Shown: one piece after another, positions 1 through 7,518 of the stretch
Layout of the letters: each line of letters starts with the position of its first letter
How positions within the stretch are numbered: position 1 is the stretch's first letter
Origin: Rhizobium anhuiense
Lineage (GTDB): Bacteria; Pseudomonadota; Alphaproteobacteria; Rhizobiales; Rhizobiaceae
Assembly: GCF_003985145.1 (NCBI RefSeq)
Contig: NZ_ML133523.1
Span: 124,001 to 188,000 of the forward strand
Direction of reading: 5' to 3'
DNA length: 64,000 nucleotides
Translations under genes and position numbers: made by a program
Notes under the pieces: model-generated
What the model was told of the DNA's origin: nothing
Seen by the model: the letters and a program-made list of their open reading frames with translations, nothing else
Databases searched by the model: none

Positions 1-480
1 GTGCGCGACACCTGCCTCTGCCTGCATGTGCAGCGGGCAGCGCGCGCACTTGCCCGGCTGTTCGACGATGCGCTGAGGCCGGCGGGGCTGACCAACGGGC
101 AGTTTTCGCTGATGATGTCGCTGAACCGGCCGGAACCGCCGCCGATGGGACCGGTCGCCGCCCTGCTCGCCATGGACCAGACAACGCTGACGGCGGCGCT
201 GAAGCCGCTGCAGCGCAAGGGCTGGGTCGCAGTGATGGAGAACCCCCGGGATAGGCGCGGCCGGCTGCTGAGCCTCACCGCCGATGGCAAGGCGGCGCTG
301 GCAAAGGCGCTGCCGATCTGGGAAAAAACGCATGCGCTGCTTGACGGCAGGCTCTCGGATGGCGGTTCCGCGCGGCTGCGGCAGGACCTGCAGGCGCTAT
401 CATCCATGCCGGCCGAAACGCTGAAGGCCGCTGCGTCGCCGCGGCCGTCCCGTCATAACAGGCGGACAACGGCGGAATAG
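1..480 (+). CDS. MarR family transcriptional regulator (5' end may lie outside the window)
   Basis: A 159-residue MarR-type winged-helix protein is read from a GTG at the first base, so the true start may lie upstream of the window. The HTH core is visible around residues 50-95 (VAALLAMDQTTLTAALKPL, then the wing with NPRDRRGRLLSLT), which is the usual MarR DNA-recognition and wing layout. The last 20 residues are basic and low in complexity. The gene ends 7 bp before a LysE-type exporter on the same strand, so it probably shares a transcript with it and may control it. The ligand cannot be inferred from sequence. Confidence 0.8.
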   Translation: MRDTCLCLHVQRAARALARLFDDALRPAGLTNGQFSLMMSLNRPEPPPMGPVAALLAMDQTTLTAALKPLQRKGWVAVMENPRDRRGRLLSLTADGKAALAKALPIWEKTHALLDGRLSDGGSARLRQDLQALSSMPAETLKAAASPRPSRHNRRTTAE

Positions 481-487
481 GCGGGCT

Positions 488-1081
488 ATGAGCATCTGGT
501 TCTTCATCATTCCCTTCACACTCGCCGCCGCCCTTCCGGGACCGGCCCAGGGCGCGCTGATCGCGCAGGTGCTTACGCGTGGCGGGCGCTCGACGCTTAC
601 CTTCATCCTCGGCATGGTCGCCGGCAATTCGCTCTGGCTGGTGGCAGCGATCTCAGGGCTTTCGGCGCTGGCATTGCGCTTCGAGGCCGCCTTCGTCATC
701 GTCAAATGGCTGGGGGTCGCCTATCTGCTGTTCATAGCCTGGAAGCTCTGGACGAGCGCGCCTGATGGCATCCAGGCGCAGGCGGGCGGCAAGCGCGGCC
801 TGGTCGCCGGCATGCTGCTGACGCTCGGCAATCCGAAGGCGGTGGTGTTTTTCGGGGCGGTGCTGCCACAGGCCTTCGATCTGACGGCGCTGTCGGTATC
901 GCAGATTGCCGTGATCGTCGCTCTCGGCCTTGCGATCGATCTCGGCGTGCAAGTCGCCTATCTCATGGTCGCGGCAAGAGCCCGCGCCTTCATCCGCTCA
1001 CCACGCCAGATGCGGGCGGTGAACCGGTCGGCGGCAGGGCTGGTGGCGGGTTCGGCGGCGCTGATCGCGATGCGGAGCTGA
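488..1081 (+). CDS. LysE/RhtB family amino-acid exporter
   Basis: A 197-residue hydrophobic protein with about six membrane segments and the LysE-family N-terminus (PGPAQGALIAQVLTRGG, residues 17-33) and mid-protein GNPKAVVFFGAVLPQ motif (about residues 116-130). The length is right for the family. These inner-membrane carriers export amino acids or related small metabolites. The ATG lies 7 bp after the MarR gene stop; only a weak GGCGGG-like ribosome binding site precedes it, which fits translational coupling with the upstream gene. The substrate is not predictable. Confidence 0.85.
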   Translation: MSIWFFIIPFTLAAALPGPAQGALIAQVLTRGGRSTLTFILGMVAGNSLWLVAAISGLSALALRFEAAFVIVKWLGVAYLLFIAWKLWTSAPDGIQAQAGGKRGLVAGMLLTLGNPKAVVFFGAVLPQAFDLTALSVSQIAVIVALGLAIDLGVQVAYLMVAARARAFIRSPRQMRAVNRSAAGLVAGSAALIAMRS

Positions 1082-1169
1082 AATCGAACCGATTTCCCAC
1101 CAGGTCAATGGCCCTGCCCTGCCGGCAGATTGCGGCAGCCATCGCGGCTGCCGCTTTTCTTAAAGCCGA

Positions 1170-1592
1170 TCAGGCAACCGTGACCGGAACTTCGGTCGAG
1201 GTGCGCATGGCGTGGCTGTAGGGGCAGACGATGTGGGCCGCCGCGGCGAGCTTTTCGGCGGTTTCGCGGTCGAGACCGGGGATATTGACCGTCAGCGCCA
1301 CTTCGATGCCGAAGCCGCCGCCATCTTCACGCGGGCCGATGCCGACCTTGGCGGAAACCGTCGTCTCTTCCGGAATCTTGACCTTCTGCTGGCCCGCGAC
1401 AAATTTCAAAGCACCGAGGAAGCAGGCGGAGTAACCGGCAGCGAAGAGCTGTTCGGGATTGGTGCCGGTCGCGCCGTCGCCGCCGAGTTCCTTGGGAACG
1501 GTCAGCGTCACGTCCAGAACGCCGTTTTCGGAAACGGCGCGGCCTGCGCGGCCGCCGGTGGCAGAGGCTTTGGTCGTATAGAGAATAGGCAT
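1170..1592 (-). CDS. ohr: Organic hydroperoxide resistance protein Ohr
   Basis: A 140-residue Ohr/OsmC-fold thiol peroxidase that reduces organic hydroperoxides. Both catalytic cysteines are present: C57 in GYSACFLGAL and C123 in HIVCPYSHA. The length matches the family. I start at the ATG at 1592 (MPILYTTKAS) because AAAGGAGA lies just upstream; a longer in-frame reading to 1646 would run through the operator and lacks a ribosome binding site. The gene is divergent from a two-cysteine OhrR-type repressor, the classic ohr/ohrR arrangement, with a perfect palindrome in between. Confidence 0.95.
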   Translation of the reverse strand: MPILYTTKASATGGRAGRAVSENGVLDVTLTVPKELGGDGATGTNPEQLFAAGYSACFLGALKFVAGQQKVKIPEETTVSAKVGIGPREDGGGFGIEVALTVNIPGLDRETAEKLAAAAHIVCPYSHAMRTSTEVPVTVA

Positions 1593-1642
1593 GACGATCT
1601 CCTTTGATTGGCCCTTCGATCGGGTTGGATTTTCAATATCGC

Positions 1643-1655
1643 ACAATTAAATTGT
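1643..1655. promoter_or_regulatory. Probable OhrR operator between ohr and ohrR
   Basis: Perfect inverted repeat ACAATT-A-AATTGT in the divergent intergenic region. OhrR operators in Proteobacteria are AT-rich palindromes of the ACAATT/AATTGT kind, so this is the likely shared operator. A second perfect 14-bp palindrome, TTTCGAATTCGAAA, lies at 1681-1694 just upstream of ohrR and may be another site. Confidence 0.75.
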
Positions 1656-1716
1656 ACGCAAGTGAATTTTGCAAATTGCATTTCGAATTCGAAAAGAGGA
1701 CAATAAGGCCTCAAGG

Positions 1717-2202
1717 ATGATGGATATGAAAGCGCACACGACGAAGACGATGGAGATACCGCAAGAGGAGAAACGACTGGAAAAGCAGTTGTGCTTCGCG
1801 GTCTATGCGACGGCGCATGCTTTCACCCGCGCCTACAAGCCAATCCTCGACCGGGTCGGGCTGACTTATCCGCAATATCTGGTGATGCTGGTGCTCTGGG
1901 AACGCAGCGAGTTGCCGGTGAAGACGATCGGCGAGCAGCTCGATCTCGATTCCGGCACGCTGTCGCCGCTGTTGAAACGGCTGGAACAGGGCGGACTGAT
2001 CAAGCGCATCCGCGACCTGCGCGACGAACGGCAGGTAATCGTGTCACTGACCCCGAGAGGTGAGGCGATGAAGGGGGAGATCGATACGATCATGACGGCG
2101 ATCGGGCAAGCCGCCGGCTGCACGCTCAAGGAAATGGCCGAGATGCGCGACATGCTGCATCGGCTGCGCGGCAATCTCGCCCACGCCGGCACGGACGGCT
2201 GA
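1717..2202 (+). CDS. ohrR: Organic-hydroperoxide sensing repressor OhrR (MarR family)
   Basis: A 161-residue MarR-family repressor. It carries the OhrR N-terminal block with the peroxidatic cysteine (KQLCFAVYATAHAFTRAY, C26) and the Y/P residues after it, the winged HTH (DSGTLSPLLKRLEQ and DLRDERQVIVSLT), and a second cysteine, C135. A reactive and a distal cysteine identify the two-Cys class, in which hydroperoxide oxidation leads to a disulfide and release of DNA. The start is chosen at the ATG pair 1717/1720; the reading frame is open upstream to 1669 but would run through a palindrome. Divergent from ohr. Confidence 0.9.
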   Translation: MMDMKAHTTKTMEIPQEEKRLEKQLCFAVYATAHAFTRAYKPILDRVGLTYPQYLVMLVLWERSELPVKTIGEQLDLDSGTLSPLLKRLEQGGLIKRIRDLRDERQVIVSLTPRGEAMKGEIDTIMTAIGQAAGCTLKEMAEMRDMLHRLRGNLAHAGTDG

Positions 2203-2245
2203 ACGCATCCACCCGGTCAGCCTAAATAAGGGCACCCACCGAGGA

Positions 2246-2479
2246 TTAGGGCCGTCCCGCAGCCGGCTTGGCCGGCGACCGGCGCTTCTTTGCAGGCGGC
2301 GCCTTAGGTTCGGCTTCGGCCTCCTGCTGCAGGCGCAGTGCTTTCAGCTTCTCCGTCTTCTTGTCACGAGCCGATGCCTCAGCGGCGATGATGGCGCGCG
2401 CCGTATGATCGGTCGCTTCCGCCTTGTCGCGAGACGAGAGCTTGGCGGGATTGAAGAATTCTCCCTTGGTGGCGGTCAT
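2246..2479 (-). CDS. Conserved small Lys/Ala-rich protein of unknown function
   Basis: A 77-residue protein with no recognised domain. The first 35 residues look ordered (KGEFFNPAKLSSRDKAEATDHTARAIIAAE), the rest is charged and basic, ending in an Ala/Pro/Lys tail (PPAKKRRSPAKPAAGRP) that suggests nucleic-acid contact or disorder. A good ribosome binding site (GAGAAAGGGG) precedes the ATG. It follows rpsU on the same strand after a repeat-rich gap, so it could be read through from that gene. Function unknown. Confidence 0.7.
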   Translation of the reverse strand: MTATKGEFFNPAKLSSRDKAEATDHTARAIIAAEASARDKKTEKLKALRLQQEAEAEPKAPPAKKRRSPAKPAAGRP

Positions 2480-2515
2480 GTGCCCCTTTCTCAGGTGATG
2501 GCGGCGCTAGAGTCG

Positions 2516-2590
2516 TGGCTCCGCGGCTGGAACCGCGGCTCCATATTTGGCGCCACGATTCCACGGCAGGCGCCGTGATTCCACGGCTAG
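2516..2590. repeat. Short tandem/inverted repeats after rpsU
   Basis: Two tandem 20-bp units, CGCCACGATTCCACGGCAGG at 2551-2570 and CGCCGTGATTCCACGGCTAG at 2571-2590, differ at 4 of 20 positions. They are preceded by a palindrome with CCGCGG arms (2521-2538). On the minus strand, directly after the rpsU stop, the RNA would form two or three small hairpins. A role in termination or 3' stability of rpsU mRNA is inferred. Confidence 0.65.
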
Positions 2591-2592
2591 GT

Positions 2593-2829
2593 TTAGCGGG
2601 CGCGAAGAACCTTCTTCGGTGCCGGCAGCAGACCTTCGCGCTGCAGCTTCTTGCGGGCAAGCTTGCGCTGGCGGCGAATGGCTTCGGCCTTTTCGCGGGC
2701 GCGCTTCTCGGACGGCTTCTCAAAGGCGCTGCGCGCCTTCATTTCCCGGAACAGACCTTCCCGCTGCATCTTCTTCTTGAGCACGCGGAGCGCCTGATCG
2801 ACGTTGTTATCCCTGACGAGAACCTGCAA
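2593..2829 (-). CDS. rpsU: 30S ribosomal protein S21
   Basis: A 78-residue S21 with the typical start [20 protein letters not shown] and the following basic helices ([20 protein letters not shown]). S21 joins the 30S subunit late and helps initiation. Length is slightly above the E. coli protein (71 residues), as is usual in rhizobia, because of a short C-terminal tail. The ATG is preceded by GGATATCGTTTT rather than a canonical strong site. Stop is followed at once by the tandem repeat block. Confidence 0.95.
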   Translation of the reverse strand: MQVLVRDNNVDQALRVLKKKMQREGLFREMKARSAFEKPSEKRAREKAEAIRRQRKLARKKLQREGLLPAPKKVLRAR

Positions 2830-2885
2830 AACGATATCCTTCCTGTCGGCGGCAAGGCCGCGCTGTCATAGTAAAAACGGCGGGA

Positions 2886-3170
2886 CTACTTCCCGATCTT
2901 GATGCTCGAAAACTTCAGCCATGGCTCGGCGCCATCGGACTTGGCCGCCGCCTCGGGAGAAACCCTGGATGGCGTTTCCCCCGTATCGATATCGGCCTCA
3001 GTGATGCGGCGCTCGAAATTCTCCGCATCGAACTGGACCCGATATTGCACATGCCCGTGGTCGTTGGGCAGGATGCTGGAAATCCGGCACCGCTTGTCGG
3101 CTTTCGCCGTGCGGGTGAGGCCGGATTTCAGCACGATCATGTCGCCGACTTTATAGTTTGGTCTGCCCAT
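2886..3170 (-). CDS. Conserved hypothetical protein, SH3/KOW-like small protein
   Basis: A 94-residue protein (MGRPNYKVGDMIVLKSGLTR...). The first 65 residues alternate short beta-strand-like stretches with charged loops (YKVGDMIVLKSG, HVQYRVQFDAENFERRI), resembling the small DUF-type barrel proteins found only in rhizobia. GGGACGCTGAA precedes the ATG. It lies between cspA and rpsU, all on the minus strand. No catalytic motif is seen; function unknown. Confidence 0.7.
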   Translation of the reverse strand: MGRPNYKVGDMIVLKSGLTRTAKADKRCRISSILPNDHGHVQYRVQFDAENFERRITEADIDTGETPSRVSPEAAAKSDGAEPWLKFSSIKIGK

Positions 3171-3250
3171 TTCAGCGTCCCTTCGACTCTTCGGCTGCGC
3201 AATCGATCAATCAAAGGCCGGGCGATCAAATCAGCAAAGCCAGGCGATCA

Positions 3251-3281
3251 AAGCAAAAAGGCCGGGCTCGGACCCGACCTC
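3251..3281 (-). terminator. Rho-independent terminator after the cold-shock gene
   Basis: Read on the minus strand, GGTCGGG-tccgag-CCCGGCC (one G-U pair) is followed directly by TTTTTGCTTT. This is a classic hairpin plus U-tract, 125 bp downstream of the cold-shock gene stop. Confidence 0.8.
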
Positions 3282-3310
3282 TTCCAGTCACTCAGCCCGC
3301 TGCCAATCTT

Positions 3311-3388
3311 TGGTCAGTTCGCTGCCAGTACATCCGTGGTCAGCTCACTGCCAGCATTTGGTCAGCCCGCCGCCATATTCATGGTCAG
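3311..3388. repeat. Four-copy TGGTCAG repeat cluster
   Basis: TGGTCAG occurs at 3311, 3337, 3359 and 3382 (spacings 26, 22 and 23 bp); the first three are followed by variants of CTGCCAG. They lie in the 3' trailer of the cold-shock gene on the minus strand. The function is unknown; they may be decayed tandem duplications. Confidence 0.6.
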
Positions 3389-3405
3389 CGCAGGCGAATG
3401 ACAAA

Positions 3406-3615
3406 TCATGCGGCCTGAAGATTATCAGCCGAGTTCTTGCCGGACTTCTTGTCGCGGACGAGATCGTAGCGGATCTTCTGGCCTTCAACGAGTTCGCGCA
3501 TGCCGGCGCGTTCAACCGCTGAAATGTGAACGAAAACGTCGGTAGAACCATCATCGGGCTGGATGAAGCCAAAGCCCTTGGTGCCATTGAACCACTTGAC
3601 GACGCCTGAATTCAT
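3406..3615 (-). CDS. Cold shock protein (CspA family)
   Basis: A 69-residue single cold-shock-domain protein. RNP1 (KGFGFIQ, residues 13-19) and RNP2 (VFVHISA, about 27-33) are intact, so it should bind single-stranded RNA/DNA as an RNA chaperone. The start at 3615 ([11 protein letters not shown]) is preceded by AAAAGGAGATCGTT. A 5' leader of unknown length lies upstream (3616-3750), AT-rich as is usual for csp genes. It ends in its own terminator at 3251-3281. The paralogue cannot be named more exactly. Confidence 0.93.
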   Translation of the reverse strand: MNSGVVKWFNGTKGFGFIQPDDGSTDVFVHISAVERAGMRELVEGQKIRYDLVRDKKSGKNSADNLQAA

Positions 3616-3884
3616 AACGATCTCCTTTTCAACCGTTTGTGTTCGCCTGCGGAGAGATATCCGACAAGCCGTATCGATGTTGAGAGGATATCTGACGGAG
3701 CGCTTCAGCGCGTGGACAAAGGTCGCAAGCAATTCGATACGCACCATGTAGGATATTTATCGAATTAAGCAATGGTATTTCGAAAAATAAAATCCCCTGC
3801 CGACGCAAAATGAAAACTCTTGCTCAAGCGAAAGCAGGTGCTTTTGGGCGGAAGCAATGACTTCCTCGGGGAAAAAGATCGATC

Positions 3885-3910
3885 CGGGGCGGCCGCATTA
3901 CGGCCGCCCT
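3885..3910 (-). terminator. Hairpin after the first L,D-transpeptidase gene
   Basis: A perfect 9-bp stem, GGGCGGCCG/CGGCCGCCC, with a 5-nt loop starts 9 bp after the stop codon of the gene on the minus strand. A TTTTT run follows about 10 nt later, so it is a probable but not ideal terminator. The rest of 3616-3918 holds the cold-shock leader and no gene. Confidence 0.6.
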
Positions 3911-3918
3911 GGTGATAA

Positions 3919-4653
3919 TTACTGCCAGACGACGATCGGCGCCTTTGTCGGCACGCGGTCGTAGAGATCGATGATATCCTGGTTCATCAGCCGCACGCAG
4001 CCCGATGAGACGGCCTTGCCGATCGAGCGCCAGTCGGGATTGCCGTGCAGGCGGTAGAGCGTGTCCTCGCCATTCGAGAAAATATAGAGCGCGCGGGCGC
4101 CGAGCGGGTTCTTCAGGCCCGGCTCCATGCCGCCGTTGTCGATCGAATATTTGACGAGTTCCGGCTGGCGGGCGACCATCTCGTTCGGCGGCTTCCAGCG
4201 CGGCCATTTCTGCCGCCACTGGATGACGCCCGAGCCCTGCCAGGCAAAACCCTCGCGGCCGATGCCGACCCCGTAACGCATCGCCATGCCATCGCTCTGG
4301 ACGAGATAGAGGAAACGCGATGGCGTATCGACGACGATGGTGCCCGGCGGCTGGCCGGTGGGATCGACGACGCGCTGGCGATAATAGCGCGGATCGATCT
4401 GTTCGTAGGGAACGGCGGGAATGAGAAAGCCGCCGTCCTCGATGGGGCCATACATGACGGCAAGCTCGGCTCCGCTCGGCACGCTCGACGCCCCCGGGGA
4501 CTGGAACAGGCGCATGGGCGAACGGTAAATGATCGTTGTATCGCCTGATGTCACCGTGTTGGCGCTGGAGGCGCAGCCGGTGAGTGCGGAGGCTGCGGTC
4601 AATGCCGAAAAGGAAAGAAAGCTACGGCGGGAAAGATGTCTATCGAAGCTCAT
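3919..4653 (-). CDS. L,D-transpeptidase (ErfK/YbiS/YkuD family), exported lipoprotein
   Basis: A 244-residue protein with a Tat-like, lipobox-bearing signal (SRRSFLSFSALTAASALTGC, cysteine near residue 26) followed by a YkuD catalytic domain. The catalytic block is clear: HGNPDWRSIG then SSGCVRLMNQD, the HG...S-x-GC-x-R signature with the nucleophilic cysteine. Such enzymes make 3-3 peptidoglycan crosslinks or attach outer-membrane proteins to peptidoglycan in the periplasm. I use the ATG at 4653, just before the signal; an upstream in-frame ATG (4701) is possible. A paralogue with the same layout lies next to it at 4794-5600. Confidence 0.88.
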   Translation of the reverse strand: MSFDRHLSRRSFLSFSALTAASALTGCASSANTVTSGDTTIIYRSPMRLFQSPGASSVPSGAELAVMYGPIEDGGFLIPAVPYEQIDPRYYRQRVVDPTGQPPGTIVVDTPSRFLYLVQSDGMAMRYGVGIGREGFAWQGSGVIQWRQKWPRWKPPNEMVARQPELVKYSIDNGGMEPGLKNPLGARALYIFSNGEDTLYRLHGNPDWRSIGKAVSSGCVRLMNQDIIDLYDRVPTKAPIVVWQ

Positions 4654-4793
4654 GACGCGGGACTGATTTCCTTTGATGCGGGAATCCTGGGATAACGACA
4701 TCAGTGAATCTATCGGCTTGCGCCAAATAAACCATAGCTTCACGCAGACGTGTCCGGCCTGGGGCAGACGATATGGGTCGCGCTGTTGCAGCG

Positions 4794-5600
4794 CTACATC
4801 ACAACGATCTCAGCCTTGGCCGGAACGCGGTCGTAGAGATCGATGACGTCCTGGTTCAGCATGCGCACGCAGCCAGATGAAGTGGCCTTGCCGATCGACT
4901 GCCAGTCGGGCGTGCCATGGATGCGGTAGAGCGTGTCCTGCCCGCCCTTGAAGATATACATGGCGCGGGCGCCGAGCGGGTTCATCAGTCCCGGATTCAT
5001 GCCGCCATTTTCCGCGCCGAAGGGGCGAACCTCAGGCTGGCGCGAGACCATTTCGACTGACGGCGTCCAGCGCGGCCATTTCTGCTTCCACTGGATGGTG
5101 CCGCGGCCCGACCAAGCGTAACCGTCGCGGCCGAGGCCGACGCCGTAGCGCATCGCCTTGCCGTTGCCCTCGACGAAATAAAGAAAGCGCGTCTTGGTAT
5201 CGACGATCACGGTGCCGGGCCGCTCTGTCGTCTGGTAATCGACCTCCTGGCGCAGGAACTGCGGCTGCACGCGGCTGATCGGGATCGCCGGCAGGGTGAA
5301 ATCCTCGTCGCGAAGCTGGCCATACATCGCCATGTGCACGGGATTGGTGACCGGCAGGCCGTAGGTCTGATGGAACTGGGTCTTGTAGAGTTCGCGCGTC
5401 TGCGGCACCGGCTGATCGGGAATGGGCCGCACCCGGCGCGGATCGACGCCGGGCGGCTGATAAAACACCGGCGAGGTTTCCTGGACGAAGCGGGCGGGCG
5501 AATCGGCGGCGACATCGGGAATGAGAATGTTGCAGCCGCTCAGCGACGCAACGGCAATCACAAGCCCGGCAATCGGGAAGACCCGGCGCAGAAAATTCAT
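4794..5600 (-). CDS. L,D-transpeptidase (YkuD family) lipoprotein, paralogue of the neighbouring gene
   Basis: A 268-residue protein with a lipoprotein signal (FPIAGLVIAVASLSGC) and a YkuD domain ending in HGTPDWQSIG and SSGCVRMLNQD, which hold the catalytic His and Cys. Large blocks match the adjacent paralogue (the RYGVG-LGR-GYAW-G stretch, the KWPRW motif, GGM-PGL-NPLGARA-YIF), so the pair arose by tandem duplication. The start at 5600 follows AAGGGTGG. The 140 bp between the two genes could carry a separate promoter. Substrate preference (crosslinking or protein anchoring) cannot be told. Confidence 0.88.
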   Translation of the reverse strand: MNFLRRVFPIAGLVIAVASLSGCNILIPDVAADSPARFVQETSPVFYQPPGVDPRRVRPIPDQPVPQTRELYKTQFHQTYGLPVTNPVHMAMYGQLRDEDFTLPAIPISRVQPQFLRQEVDYQTTERPGTVIVDTKTRFLYFVEGNGKAMRYGVGLGRDGYAWSGRGTIQWKQKWPRWTPSVEMVSRQPEVRPFGAENGGMNPGLMNPLGARAMYIFKGGQDTLYRIHGTPDWQSIGKATSSGCVRMLNQDVIDLYDRVPAKAEIVVM

Positions 5601-5790
5601 GGAACCACCCTTATCAACGATCGGCAGACAACGACATCTGCCGGGACGATGGCATCTGCGGCTGGCGCGAGGCTGGTGTTGGGGTGGGAAAAGCAAGATC
5701 AGCAAACGATGAGCCCGCCACCGTGGGCGGCGGCGGGATCGCAATCAATCATCCGTCACACGTCATCGCTGCTGCCGGTATCGGCAAAAC

Positions 5791-6711
5791 TCAGGCCGCC
5801 ACCCCGTGGAAGAAGCGGATGCTCTGTTCGATCTCGGCCGGCAGCGCCGAGGTGTGGTTGCCGGCGACGGTATCGGTTTCGATATGGATGCCGGCGGCGC
5901 GGGCGCGGCGGGCAAGCAGATCGGCGCGGTCGTTGAAATGGGCCTCTTCGGTGCCGTGGACGACACGGACCGGGCATTTGAAGCTGTGGGCGTAACACAG
6001 CGCCGACCGCACCTCGAACTCATGCGCATTGCTGTCGTCGAAGCGGATATCCTGGGGATAGCGGCTGAAGAAGCGGAAAGCATTGGGATTGCCCGAAATC
6101 GGCGCCGCGGCACGGAACTTATCGGTGCTCATCGCCGCCAGCATGGTCAGCGTGCCGCCGATGCTGTGGCCGGCGATGAACAGGCGTTCGGGATCGACAC
6201 CCGGCAGATGCGCCAGGCGCTCGGCGGCGGCGAGCACATCGTCGACCTCGTCATAGAAACCGGAGAAATTGCCCATCTGGCCGTTTTCGCCGCGCAGCGA
6301 CGGCATCATCACGACATAACCGGCATCCATATAGGGCTTCATCAACTGCCAGTGGCCGATGCCCATGGCATTGCCGCCGTGCAGGAAGAGCACGGCCGGT
6401 TTGGCGGCGCGCTCGCGCTTGTATTTCGAAACCCAGGCCGCCAGTTCCAACTCGCCGTAGCCGGAGCGGTAGAAGATCTTGTCTGCATCGGCAGGCGCAT
6501 TCAGCGGTTCGTATTTGTCGGGCGCCGGGCCCTTCTGCAACAGCTTGGTGCGAAAATGGTGGCGGACTTTGGCATAGTCGCCTTTGGCGAGGCGCGGCTC
6601 GTCCGGGACATCGAAGGCGGCCGCCATCCGCGGCAGGACGAATGCACCGGCAAGACCCGCCAGCACGGCACGGCGTTGGAGGAAAAAGGAATTTTGTTCA
6701 CGCGAGCTCAT
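5791..6711 (-). CDS. Tat-exported alpha/beta hydrolase (prolyl-oligopeptidase/dienelactone-hydrolase type)
   Basis: A 306-residue protein with a twin-arginine leader (LQRRAVLAGLAGAFVLPRMAAA, shown split: RRAVLAGL then AMAAA-like cleavage region) and an alpha/beta-hydrolase fold. Motifs: VLFLHGGNAMG for the oxyanion region, GHSIGG for the serine nucleophile elbow (about residue 185), the acid in VVHGTEEAHF, and GNHTSAL for the histidine. Probably a periplasmic esterase or peptidase of the S9 type; the substrate is unknown. It is divergent from a nucleotidyltransferase-like gene, with a perfect inverted repeat in the shared upstream region. Confidence 0.8.
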   Translation of the reverse strand: MSSREQNSFFLQRRAVLAGLAGAFVLPRMAAAFDVPDEPRLAKGDYAKVRHHFRTKLLQKGPAPDKYEPLNAPADADKIFYRSGYGELELAAWVSKYKRERAAKPAVLFLHGGNAMGIGHWQLMKPYMDAGYVVMMPSLRGENGQMGNFSGFYDEVDDVLAAAERLAHLPGVDPERLFIAGHSIGGTLTMLAAMSTDKFRAAAPISGNPNAFRFFSRYPQDIRFDDSNAHEFEVRSALCYAHSFKCPVRVVHGTEEAHFNDRADLLARRARAAGIHIETDTVAGNHTSALPAEIEQSIRFFHGVAA

Positions 6712-6806
6712 AACGCAGCACCCAAATCATCTCCCCGGCATGCAAAATCTGCACCGGAAGATCGTTGCCGCCAATACACATGGTGTTGAAAATATTGCCC
6801 TGCGTC

Positions 6807-6846
6807 ATTGTTGCGCAGGTTGCCACGCAAACTTTATCGCAACAAT
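6807..6846. promoter_or_regulatory. Inverted repeat between divergent hydrolase and nucleotidyltransferase genes
   Basis: ATTGTTGCG and CGCAACAAT form a perfect 9-bp inverted repeat with a 22-bp spacer in the middle of the 193-bp divergent region. It may be a regulator site or a hairpin in the 5' leader of the plus-strand gene. No cognate regulator is adjacent. Confidence 0.5.
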
Positions 6847-6904
6847 CTTATATCGGGAATCGCGTTGGGTAAGCGAAAAGGGGGAATTGACGCTGAATCC
6901 GCAC

Positions 6905-7465
6905 ATGAAACTCCAGGCGATCATTTCGGACAGTCCGCTTCTCTCGACGGTGCTCGATCACTGGGACCGCATCGGGTTGCCTGATGCGCGATTGGTGGCC
7001 GGGGCGATCGCCCAGACAGTATGGAACCACGCCTTTGGCTTTGCCCACGATCACGGCATCAATGACATCGATATTGTTTATTTCGATGGCAATGATCTGT
7101 CCGAAAGCGCCGAAGCAGATCACTCTGCCCGTATTCGGGGGCTATTATCCAATCTGCCTGTCTGGATAGACGTGAAGAACCAGGCCAGAGTTCATATTTG
7201 GTACAAGGAAAAGTTCGGGCATTCGATAACGCCGTATACATCCACAGATGAGGCGATCACGACCTTTCCGACCACGGCCGCTGCCGTCGGCATTCGCCCC
7301 GTGGACAATGGGCTGGATCTGTTTGCGCCCTACGGCCTGAAGGACCTCCTGGCCCCCGTGGTGCGAGCCAACAAGAAGCAGATTACCCGGGAAATCTACG
7401 AGAAGAAGATCGCGCGGTGGGGCACGCTGTGGCCGGATCTAGAAATCATCGCCTGGGACCTGTAG
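6905..7465 (+). CDS. Nucleotidyltransferase family protein (DUF925/NTP_transf_6 type)
   Basis: A 186-residue protein resembling the small nucleotidyltransferase-fold family. The N-terminus (ISDSPLLSTVLDHWDRIGLP, then GAIAQTVWNHAFGF) and the acidic motif DIDIVYFDGNDLS (about residues 57-69) are typical; the paired Asp residues would bind metal. The second half (YTSTDEAITTFPTTAAAVGIR) is also family-like. Substrate unknown. The start is uncertain: ATG at 6905 is listed, but a TTG at 6887, two bases after an AAGGGGGA run, would give MTLNPHMKLQ, closer to homologues as I remember them. Confidence 0.75.
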   Translation: MKLQAIISDSPLLSTVLDHWDRIGLPDARLVAGAIAQTVWNHAFGFAHDHGINDIDIVYFDGNDLSESAEADHSARIRGLLSNLPVWIDVKNQARVHIWYKEKFGHSITPYTSTDEAITTFPTTAAAVGIRPVDNGLDLFAPYGLKDLLAPVVRANKKQITREIYEKKIARWGTLWPDLEIIAWDL

Positions 7466-7518
7466 GCGGATCGCTTGACGGCTTCTGCCCCAGTCTGCGT
7501 CATTCATTATCCATCCAG

